Below, one piece after another: positions 7,652-15,215 of a stretch of DNA of 64,000 nt; the first letter of the stretch is position 1; each line of letters begins with the position of its first letter. The stretch lies in contig JASLOA010000027.1 in the NCBI GenBank assembly GCA_030745755.1, positions 1 through 64,000 on the forward strand, written 5' to 3'. The DNA is from Kiritimatiellia bacterium (GTDB lineage: Bacteria > Verrucomicrobiota > Kiritimatiellia > UBA8416 > JABMPJ01). The notes under the pieces were generated by a model. The model worked only from the letters and a program-made list of their open reading frames with translations, made no database searches and was not told where the DNA came from. A program made the translations under genes and the position numbers.

Positions 7652-10600
7652 ATGACGGCATTTTCTCGCATTACACGGTATTCATCGATCCTGCTGGCCG
7701 TGGGATCACTTCTCGCAATCGGCTCGGCCCTGGGAACGAAACTGCAACCTGCCGAGGTGGTCGACAGCGCGACCCTGGGCGGAAAGGATCGCTACCTGGC
7801 CCATGTCAGTACAGACAAGCCCATCTATCGCGCCGGCGAAAAAGTTTACGTGCGCAGCGTGGTGTTGCATGCGGCTGACCGAACCCCGCTCAAAGATAGT
7901 GTGGCAGGTATCGTTGAAATCAAGGGGCCCAAGGGCAATACGGTCAGCTCTGTTCGGGCCGCTACCGAGGACAGCGTTACCGGGTTTGCCTGGGAAGTGC
8001 CGGAGGGCCAGGCTGGTGGTGAGTACACCGCCCGCGTGACCTATCCCTCGCTCGGACTTCCGCCGGCCGAACGCACCTTCGACGTACGCGCCTACCGTGC
8101 GCCGCGCATCAAGACCCAGATCACGTTCTTCCGTGATGGCTACGGTCCCGGCGACCAGGTAGGCGCCACGCTGGAGGCCACCCGCGCCGAAGGCGGTGTG
8201 CCCGCCGGGGCAAGCGTAACCGTGACGGCGCGCGTCGATGGCAAGGAGGTCCACCGTGCCAGGGCCACGATCGATCGCGATGGCAATGCCACGGCCCGTT
8301 TTGCTCTGCCCGACAGGATTGCGCGCGGTGACGGTACGCTCGTCTTTGCGATCGCCGACGGCGGTGTCACCGAGACCGCAACCAAAACCATTCCGATTCT
8401 ACTGCAGACCGTGGATCTCTCCGTATTTCCCGAGGGCGGCGACCTGGTTGCAGGGCTGTCCTGCAGGGTGTACGTCGAAACACGCACGCCCTTCAAGAAA
8501 CCGGCCGATGTAGCGGGCGTGGTATTGACCGCCGACAAACGGCAGGTGGGAACGTTTCGCACGGAGCACGAGGGACGCGGACGCTTTGTCTTCACGCCGC
8601 ACAAAGGGGAGCGCTACCATCTTGCCATAACCGAGCCGGCCGGGATCACCACCACCTTTGACCTGCCCGCCGTGCGTGACACCGGTACGCTGATCCAGTC
8701 GACCACAGATGTCTATCCCGCGCTTGAAGCGGTAGCCCTGCGCGTGCTGAGCACCGACGCCGGTCCGCTGACCGTGACGCTGCGCAAGCGCGAGGTCGAG
8801 CTGGCCTCACTGGGTATTCGCGGTTCCAAGCAAGAGGGGCAGTCCGTTACGGCCGACGTCACCCTTACCGCCCCGGCCTCGGCCGACGGCGTCCTGGTGG
8901 CCACGGTCTGGAACGCCGAGGGCGTCCCGCTGGCCGAGAGGCTGGTCTATCGTCAGCCCGCCCGCCACGTGAACGTGACCATTGAGCCCGATCGCGACCG
9001 CTACACCCCGGCCGGGCAGGTGAACCTGGCGCTGACAGCGACAGACGAAGACGGCCGGCCGGTCGAAGCCGTTGTGGGTGTCACCGTCACGGACGACAGC
9101 GTGCTCGAAATGATCGAGACGCGCGAGCAGGCCCCGCGCCTGCCGGTCATGGTCCTGCTCGAGCCTGAGGTGCGCGAACTGGCCGATGCACAGGTCTATC
9201 TCGACCGTGACAATCCCGAAGCACCGCTGGCACTCGATCTCCTGCTCGGCACACAGGGGTGGCGCCGCTTTGCCTTCATGCGGACGACCGACTTTATCTC
9301 CCAGCATGGCGACGCCGCACGGCGTGCCCTCGCGCTGCGCATCGTGACGCGCCACATGGTCACCAAGAGCGGAGCCCGTCGGGGCAACAGGTGGTTCAAA
9401 GGCAGGTTCGCGGAAGGATTGGACGTGCAGGCTGCCGCCGTGCCCAGACCGATGGCCGTGATGGCGCCGGACGTGGCTGTGCCTGTGGAGGAGCCCGCCC
9501 CGGCGGACAGGCCCGTTGTCGAGGGTGGCGAAGATGACAAGGACCGCGACGAGGATCTGGTTGGACGCGAGGTAGGCGGCAAGCGTGACGAGTTGCGCCA
9601 GGATCTGGCCAAGGCGGTTGAGAAGGAGGAGCAGGTGCGCCGCAAGCGGCGTCTGTTTGCCGATGACGACGAGATGGAAATGGCGTCAGAGTTGCGTGCC
9701 TCCGTCTACATCTCGGTGCGCGAATATGCCCACACGGTGCGACCCAATCGCCAGCCGAACGACCGCGTGGACTTTGCCGAGACTCTTTTCTGGCATGCCG
9801 GAATCAAGACCGACAAGGACGGCAAGGCCGCCGTCTCCTTTGCCTTGAGCGATGCGGTCACCAGTTTCCGCGTTTCGGCGGATGCGTTCACCCGCAAAGG
9901 TGCGCTGGGCAGTGGGTCGACGCTGGTGGACTCGGTGCAGCCATTCTATGTCGAACCCAAGCTTCCGCTAGAGGTGACGATGGGCGACGTGATCGAGCTG
10001 CCGGTTGCGTTTGTCAACGGTACTGCCGAAGCGCTCGACAATGTGACCTTCTCGCTAAGCGCTGCCAAGGGGATCAGCGTGGGAGCCGTGGCACCTTTCA
10101 ACCTGGCCGCCGACAGCCGCGTGCGGCAGGTGGTGCGCCTGACCGTGGGGGAGTTGACCGGCGAGAGCCAGGTGGTGATTGCCGCTACGGCGGGTCCCTA
10201 TAGCGACACGGTAACACGCACGCTGCGCGTGGTGCCGCGCGGATTCCCGGTGGAGATCGGTGAGGGCGGTATGTTGGAGCCGGACAGTACGCTCAGCTTC
10301 ACAATCGATATTCCCAAGACGCGTGTCCCCGGTAGTGTGAAGAGTGCGCTGGCGATCTATCCTACACCGCTGGCCAACCTGACCGAGGCGCTGCAGCGTC
10401 TGATCTGCGAACCGAACGGCTGTTTTGAACAGACCTCGTCTACAACCTATCCGCTCGTGATGGCGCAGCAGTACTTCCTGTCACACCAGGGCGTCGATCC
10501 GAAGTTGGTCGAGCGCAGCCGTGCCCTGTTGGAGAAGGGCTACAAGCGGCTGATCGGTTTCGAATGCAAGAAACGCGGTTACGAATGGTTTGGTGGCGAT

Positions 10601-11842
10601 CCCGGACACGAAGCCCTCACGGCCTATGGTCTCCTGGAGTTCACGGATATGGCCCAGGTGCACAACGTGGACGCCGGTATGCTCGAGCGGACCCGCGCCT
10701 GGCTCATGAAGGCCAAGGATGGCAAAGGCGGATTCAGACGCGAACGGCGCGCCTTGCACACCTGGATTGCCGATCCCGATTGCTCCAACGCCTACATCGT
10801 CTGGGCCCTGCTGACCGCCGGTGAGCCGGCCGACACGCTCAGCGCCGAGATTGAGACGGTCAAACAGGCTGCGCTCAAGAGCAAGAACAGCTATGTCATC
10901 GCGCTGGGCGCGAACGTCGCGTGGCTGGCGAAAGACCATGCGACGGCAAAGACGCTTTGCAGCAAATTGGCCTCTCAACAGGACAAGGCCGGCGGCGTTG
11001 AGGGCGGTACGACTACGATCGTGGGTAGCGGCGGCATTTCGTTGCAGGTCGAAACCACCGCCCTGGCTGTGCTGGCCTGGTTGCAGGACAGTGACCAGGC
11101 CGCTGCGGTCGAGAAGGGCATCCAGTGGTTGGCCGAGATCTGCAAGGGCGGTCGTTATGGCAGCACGCAGTCGACGGTGCTGGCCCTGCGCGCCATCCTG
11201 GCCTATGACGCGGCGCGTTCGACACCCAAGGCGCCGGGGTCTGTGGAACTGATCGTTGACGGCCGCCAGGCTGGCAGTGCGGTCGCGTTCGATAAGGATA
11301 CAAAGGGGGCGATTGAATTGACCGATATCGCCGAGCTGCTTGAGCCCGGGAAGCATGAGATCCAGATCCGCATGGTGGGCGGGTCGGCCATGCCCTGCTC
11401 GGTTACGGTCGACTACTCCAACGAGAAGCCGGACTCCAGCGAGGCCTGCAAAGTGGGTATCAGTGTGGCCCTTGCTTCCGATACGGTGGAGGAAGGCGGC
11501 GTGACCGAGGCAATCGTCACGGTCGGCAACCGTGCCGAAGATGAGATTATCCCGACACCCATTGCGATTGTCGGCATTCCCGGTGGACTCGAAGTGCGCC
11601 ACGATCAGCTCAAGGAGTTGGTCAAGGCCGAGCGTATTGCGGCCTACGAAGTGCGCGGCCGCGAAGTGGTGCTCTACTGGCGCGAGTTGAAGGCTGAGCA
11701 GAAAGTCGAAGTGCCCCTCAGCCTGGTGGCCGCCATCCCCGGCACCTACACCGCGCCCGCCTCACGCGCGTACCTCTACTACACCGACGAGTACAAGACA
11801 TGGGCCGCCCCCATGATCGCGACGGTGGAGCTCGATCGATAG
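7652..11842 (+). CDS. Bacterial alpha-2-macroglobulin-like protein with thioester motif
   Basis: This is a 1396-residue A2M-family protein; ATG 7652 is preferred over the upstream GTG 7631 because AAGGGAG precedes it. It has a signal peptide, an MG2-like segment (STDKPIYRAGEKVYVRS, residues about 51-67), an A2M domain with DFAETLFWHAGIKTD, and a thioester region with CFEQ at residues 924-927, where Cys-Gln would form the reactive bond. A highly charged low-complexity insert (about 605-685) sits where a bait region is expected. In the family, cleavage of the bait traps proteases and exposes the thioester; periplasmic or envelope protease trapping is inferred. No PBP1C partner is nearby. Confidence 0.93.
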   Translation: MTAFSRITRYSSILLAVGSLLAIGSALGTKLQPAEVVDSATLGGKDRYLAHVSTDKPIYRAGEKVYVRSVVLHAADRTPLKDSVAGIVEIKGPKGNTVSSVRAATEDSVTGFAWEVPEGQAGGEYTARVTYPSLGLPPAERTFDVRAYRAPRIKTQITFFRDGYGPGDQVGATLEATRAEGGVPAGASVTVTARVDGKEVHRARATIDRDGNATARFALPDRIARGDGTLVFAIADGGVTETATKTIPILLQTVDLSVFPEGGDLVAGLSCRVYVETRTPFKKPADVAGVVLTADKRQVGTFRTEHEGRGRFVFTPHKGERYHLAITEPAGITTTFDLPAVRDTGTLIQSTTDVYPALEAVALRVLSTDAGPLTVTLRKREVELASLGIRGSKQEGQSVTADVTLTAPASADGVLVATVWNAEGVPLAERLVYRQPARHVNVTIEPDRDRYTPAGQVNLALTATDEDGRPVEAVVGVTVTDDSVLEMIETREQAPRLPVMVLLEPEVRELADAQVYLDRDNPEAPLALDLLLGTQGWRRFAFMRTTDFISQHGDAARRALALRIVTRHMVTKSGARRGNRWFKGRFAEGLDVQAAAVPRPMAVMAPDVAVPVEEPAPADRPVVEGGEDDKDRDEDLVGREVGGKRDELRQDLAKAVEKEEQVRRKRRLFADDDEMEMASELRASVYISVREYAHTVRPNRQPNDRVDFAETLFWHAGIKTDKDGKAAVSFALSDAVTSFRVSADAFTRKGALGSGSTLVDSVQPFYVEPKLPLEVTMGDVIELPVAFVNGTAEALDNVTFSLSAAKGISVGAVAPFNLAADSRVRQVVRLTVGELTGESQVVIAATAGPYSDTVTRTLRVVPRGFPVEIGEGGMLEPDSTLSFTIDIPKTRVPGSVKSALAIYPTPLANLTEALQRLICEPNGCFEQTSSTTYPLVMAQQYFLSHQGVDPKLVERSRALLEKGYKRLIGFECKKRGYEWFGGDPGHEALTAYGLLEFTDMAQVHNVDAGMLERTRAWLMKAKDGKGGFRRERRALHTWIADPDCSNAYIVWALLTAGEPADTLSAEIETVKQAALKSKNSYVIALGANVAWLAKDHATAKTLCSKLASQQDKAGGVEGGTTTIVGSGGISLQVETTALAVLAWLQDSDQAAAVEKGIQWLAEICKGGRYGSTQSTVLALRAILAYDAARSTPKAPGSVELIVDGRQAGSAVAFDKDTKGAIELTDIAELLEPGKHEIQIRMVGGSAMPCSVTVDYSNEKPDSSEACKVGISVALASDTVEEGGVTEAIVTVGNRAEDEIIPTPIAIVGIPGGLEVRHDQLKELVKAERIAAYEVRGREVVLYWRELKAEQKVEVPLSLVAAIPGTYTAPASRAYLYYTDEYKTWAAPMIATVELDR

Positions 11843-11883
11843 TGTCCTGTAACGCAAATGAAGTTCCAAAACACGTAAAGCCT

Positions 11884-11957
11884 TGTCATTCCGAGCGAAG
11901 CGAGGAATCTCAGCCAAATGATGCGGCAGAGATCCCTCGACTTCGCTCGGGATGACA
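11884..11957. repeat. Palindromic intergenic repeat, copy 1
   Basis: An imperfect inverted repeat: a left arm of about 27 bp ending in GAGGAATCT and a right arm beginning AGATCCCTCGACTTCGCT. The same sequence family occurs at 17536..17609. It lies between the A2M and sigma genes, so it could form a large hairpin in read-through RNA. An open frame running through it toward the sigma gene is not treated as coding. Confidence 0.85.
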
Positions 11958-12058
11958 CACGAGTCATACACCCTATTTGCGAGCCAGGACACGAGGCCTC
12001 TCATGTTGCACCCTGTAGTTCCTCTGTGTATGGTCTGTTTCCAAGGATTCATACCAGG

Positions 12059-12087
12059 GGAACTTTGCGGGGACCAATGGCGTCTAA
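12059..12087 (+). promoter_or_regulatory. Predicted ECF autoregulatory promoter of the sigma gene
   Basis: GGAAC at 12059-12063 and CGTCTAA at 12081-12087, 17 bp apart, match the A2M and ARPP-1 promoters. The -10 box overlaps the likely start codon at 12077, so transcripts from this promoter would begin inside the gene and would need a later start, for example ATG 12122. Confidence 0.65.
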
Positions 12088-12718
12088 TAGTACAGAGAGT
12101 GCAGGTCGGCCGGTTTCGGCTATGGCGGCGGCGACCGAGGGCGTGGACGTGGACGGACTGGTTCGCGCGGCGCAGGCGGGTGACCGGCAGGCATTCACGA
12201 AGCTGGTGCATGTGTTCTCGGGGCCGATGTACAACCTGGCCTATCGCATGGCGGGCAACGCGGATGATGCGGCCGACCTGACACAGGAGATCTTTGTAAA
12301 ACTATATCGGGCAATCGGGCAATTTCGTTATCGATCGAAGTTCTCGACCTGGCTCTGTTCGCTCGCAGCCAATACGTGCCGTAGCGGCATGCGCAAGCTC
12401 GGGCGGCGGCGCGATCGTGAGTGGCTCGGCTTGGACAATGGTCTGGATAATGAAAGCCAGTTTCATGAAGCGGTGGATCCGGGCGACAAGCCCGACCGGG
12501 TCATTGCACGACGTGAGACGCAAGCGATGATAGAGGGGGCGATAGCGAAACTGCCCGAGGCGTTTCGCAGTGTGATTGTCCTGCGCGATCTGCAGGGGTT
12601 GGCCTATGACGAGATCGCCGAAGCGCTCTGTTGCTCGATGGGGACCGTGAAGTCCCGCTTGGCCCGGGCGCGCATTCGGGTGCGCGATGATTTGATGGTG
12701 AGACGTGATGAGATGTAA
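12077..12718 (+). CDS. ECF-family RNA polymerase sigma factor
   Basis: The 213-residue product has sigma region 2 (about residues 32-100, with DAADLTQEIFVKLYRAI and FSTWLCSLAANTC) and sigma region 4 (IAKLPEAFRSVIVLRDLQGLAYDEIA, then MGTVKSRLARAR as the recognition helix). It would direct RNA polymerase to envelope-stress-type promoters. ATG 12077 is preceded by GGGGA; an in-frame ATG at 12122 is an alternative and loses only a Ser/Ala-rich leader. Its 3' end overlaps the anti-sigma start by 11 bp, a typical coupled sigma/anti-sigma pair. Predicted targets, from the shared GGAAC-N17-CGTCTWA boxes, are the A2M gene, itself and the ARPP-1 operon. Confidence 0.93.
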   Translation: MASNSTESAGRPVSAMAAATEGVDVDGLVRAAQAGDRQAFTKLVHVFSGPMYNLAYRMAGNADDAADLTQEIFVKLYRAIGQFRYRSKFSTWLCSLAANTCRSGMRKLGRRRDREWLGLDNGLDNESQFHEAVDPGDKPDRVIARRETQAMIEGAIAKLPEAFRSVIVLRDLQGLAYDEIAEALCCSMGTVKSRLARARIRVRDDLMVRRDEM

Positions 12719-14048
12719 CGACATAACGCTACAGATGTCCGAAGCTCTTGATGGGCAGTTGGACGCGACACAGCAGGCGGCATTTGATGCCCACCTGGCT
12801 GAGTGTCCGGCGTGCCGTGAAGGCTTTGAAGCCCTGCGGGAAACCGTTGAGCACCTTCACGGGCTTGACCCTGTGGCACCACCGCCCAACCTGATCGTAG
12901 ACATCAATGCGGCCATCGACCGGCCGCGCGGTCTCCGTGTGAATTGGAACATCTTCAGCAGTCCGCCCATGCGTGTTGCCCTGGCGGCCTCCTTTATGGT
13001 GGTTGTGGGACTGCTTGGGATCCAGTATCTCGATCTGACGCCACGTGACACCGAGAAGGCCGTTAGGGAGATGCCGGCTTCCGATCCTGTGGATGCCTAT
13101 GACAGTGCACCAGTGGCTACTGCAAAGCCGCTTTCGGCACCTGCCCCTGTCATGGCGCCTCCGTCCCTCGCTGCGCCACGTCCCGCCCCGGTGGATGCCC
13201 CGGCTGAATCAGTCGTGATGCTGGAGGAGGACGCTGCAGCAGAGGATGATGACGACGCATTGGATGATACTGACACCACGATAGCGCGGAAGATGGCCAC
13301 ATCCATGATGGACCGGGAAGCCGGTGATAAGCGTAAACATGAGTCTCGCTCATCGGCTTATAGCGCGCCGCGAAAGTCTGTTGATGCACCGGCAGTGGCA
13401 CCGCAGCCGGCACCGGCAGTGGCATCGGCACGGATGGATCGTGATGAGGCGGTCTGGGCTGAACCGGCGCCGGAAGGTGTCGTGGGGGGGCTGGCTGTAG
13501 GGGGCGAAGCGCAGGCGAGTTCTGAGGCCGGGAGACGACAGGTGATGCGCGCACGCAGAGGGCCAGTGTTCAAGCATTTGGCTGATGTAGAATCTGAAGA
13601 AGCAATGCACCGTGCCAAGCTGTCTGAACCGGTGCGCGTGGTGCATATCAGTGTGACGGGTCTCGCACGTGATGTGGTGATGCAGGCCGTAGAAGAACCG
13701 GTTGAGGAGGAGGGCGCCGCGGATAGCAAGAAAGAGAAGCGGCGTGCCGCGGCCCCGGGCGTAGCGGCAAGCCGCGTCGTGGCGCCCAAGCCTGACATGA
13801 TGCTGGATCTGGTCGCGGATGAGGTCATGCAGGAAGCAGATAGGTTGACCGATCGTCGCGAGGCCGAGGAATTCGAAGATAAGGCAGGAAAGAAAGCCGA
13901 GTACATCGTGCTCCACCTTTCGCCAGCCCGATTGGAATCCTTTCTCACACGCCTGCGCGCCCTGGATGAGGGCATCACCGTAGGCAGGTTGCCCACCAGT
14001 GGTGGGGCCGGGGAGTTGATCGAGGTCCAGATTCAGCTTGTGCCCTGA
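12708..14048 (+). CDS. Zinc-finger membrane anti-sigma factor with long extracytoplasmic domain
   Basis: The N-terminus has a ZAS-type zinc finger (Cys3, then H29-x3-C33-x2-C36), followed by a single membrane helix at about residues 88-108. The remaining 340 residues would face the periplasm: an Ala/Pro/acidic low-complexity region, then a C-terminal part (YIVLHLSPARLESFLTRLRAL) resembling the helix-strand ends of DUF4349-type anti-sigma proteins. It should bind and silence the upstream sigma factor; the long outer part is a plausible stress sensor. The start may be GTG 12705 or ATG 12708. The gene is translationally coupled to the sigma gene. Confidence 0.88.
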   Translation: MRCNDITLQMSEALDGQLDATQQAAFDAHLAECPACREGFEALRETVEHLHGLDPVAPPPNLIVDINAAIDRPRGLRVNWNIFSSPPMRVALAASFMVVVGLLGIQYLDLTPRDTEKAVREMPASDPVDAYDSAPVATAKPLSAPAPVMAPPSLAAPRPAPVDAPAESVVMLEEDAAAEDDDDALDDTDTTIARKMATSMMDREAGDKRKHESRSSAYSAPRKSVDAPAVAPQPAPAVASARMDRDEAVWAEPAPEGVVGGLAVGGEAQASSEAGRRQVMRARRGPVFKHLADVESEEAMHRAKLSEPVRVVHISVTGLARDVVMQAVEEPVEEEGAADSKKEKRRAAAPGVAASRVVAPKPDMMLDLVADEVMQEADRLTDRREAEEFEDKAGKKAEYIVLHLSPARLESFLTRLRALDEGITVGRLPTSGGAGELIEVQIQLVP

Positions 14049-14057
14049 ATCTTTTGC

Positions 14058-14086
14058 GGAACAAACCGTGGCTCTGAAGCGTCTTA
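14058..14086 (+). promoter_or_regulatory. Predicted ECF promoter of the ARPP-1/VIT-VWA operon
   Basis: GGAACAAACCG (14058-14068), then 11 bp, then CGTCTTA (14080-14086). The 11-bp upstream block and the downstream block are identical to those before the A2M gene, with the same spacing. It lies 24 bp before the start at 14111, with an AAAGGGAGGA ribosome-binding site between. Confidence 0.85.
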
Positions 14087-14110
14087 TCTCTTGAAAGGGA
14101 GGAATGGACG

Positions 14111-15202
14111 ATGAAACGGTGTGCGGAGTTCGTGCTGACGGTGCTGACTATGGCTGTGGTCGCGTCGGGCGCCTACCTCGAATCGGATGGTGATCGCCCC
14201 GCCATCAAGCCGGGGCCTTCCGTGCCTCCCGTGCGCCCCGCCCCGGACGTCCATCTCCCCACCCTGGCGCAACGCGTCACTGTGGGTGCCGCGCACCGCT
14301 GGTCGGGCCTGACGTTCTATCCGCTCGAGTTGCCTGCATCCCACTCGGTGAGGAGAATCCTGACACTTGACCAGGCGCTACAGCGCGGGGAACTGACGAT
14401 CCGCGAGGTGGGCGAAGGTCGTGTGGCTCATCTGGAACTGCGCAATGATGCAAACCTGCCCGTATTTCTGATGGCGGGCGAGCTGATTGTGGGAGGCAAG
14501 CAGAACCGTATGGTGCGCAACGATGTGCTGTTGCCGCGGCAGTCGAATTGGCTTGAGGTTGAAGTTTACTGCGGTGAGCAGCACCGCTGGAAGGGGAGTG
14601 GCGGGTTCAAGAGCGGTGGAACGCTCTCGGCTCCGGCTCTCCGCAGAATGGCCTCTGGTGGCGCGGGACAGGATCGCATCTGGGGTGAGATTGGTTCCCA
14701 GCTCAAGGCAGCCGAGGTGGAGTCGGAAACCGCCAACTACCAGCGTTTCTTCGAGAACGGGGAGCGTCGGCGCCGATTAGATTCCTGTGTTGAACGCCTT
14801 CGTCCGCTGCCAGGGCCTCGCACGGTCGGCTGCGTGGTGGTCGGGCACCACCGCATTGTGGGATGTGATCTCTTTGATGATCCCGACCTGTTTGCATCGC
14901 TCTGGCCCAAACTGAGCCGCTCGTATGGGGCCGATGTGGTGCTGCCGCGTCCGCCGATTGATCTCTACAGTAAGCAACGACGCATCGCGCCGTTGAGCGC
15001 GAAGACCGTGCGGCGCTTCCTTGATCGAGTGGGGGGTGCCCGGTTCACCCGGCGGCCCACGCCCGGCAGCGGCAAGCTTTGGAGCGTGCAGGGCCAGGTG
15101 GAAGGGACGTCTCTTGAACACTTTGGTGGGGTAATACATGCGAGCCTGTTTCCGGCGCGGATGACGATTCAGCCTCTACCACAACCACGTATAGAGGAAT
15201 AG
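14111..15202 (+). CDS. Secreted ARPP-1-type (DUF6569-like) protein
   Basis: A 363-residue protein with a short signal peptide. Its core (ALQRGELTIREVGEGRV, then LPVFLMAGELIVGGKQNR and LLPRQSNWLEVEVYCGEQHRW) matches the ARPP-1 domain, a family described alongside ARG and rhodanese/phosphatase proteins and of unknown biochemical role. The C-terminal third is less conserved. It starts downstream of its own ECF-type promoter and lies 13 bp before the VIT/VWA gene, so both are probably one transcription unit controlled by the sigma factor. The exact function is unknown; the shared regulon points to the envelope. Confidence 0.82.
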   Translation: MKRCAEFVLTVLTMAVVASGAYLESDGDRPAIKPGPSVPPVRPAPDVHLPTLAQRVTVGAAHRWSGLTFYPLELPASHSVRRILTLDQALQRGELTIREVGEGRVAHLELRNDANLPVFLMAGELIVGGKQNRMVRNDVLLPRQSNWLEVEVYCGEQHRWKGSGGFKSGGTLSAPALRRMASGGAGQDRIWGEIGSQLKAAEVESETANYQRFFENGERRRRLDSCVERLRPLPGPRTVGCVVVGHHRIVGCDLFDDPDLFASLWPKLSRSYGADVVLPRPPIDLYSKQRRIAPLSAKTVRRFLDRVGGARFTRRPTPGSGKLWSVQGQVEGTSLEHFGGVIHASLFPARMTIQPLPQPRIEE

Positions 15203-15215
15203 GAAGGATACTGCT

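Noticed and set aside
10481-11602. A 373-codon open frame antisense to the A2M gene
   Set aside because: The A2M frame has domain evidence across the whole region; this frame has none.
11918-12076. N-terminal extension of the sigma factor
   Set aside because: It would be translated from the palindromic repeat; the ribosome-binding site and homology begin at 12077.
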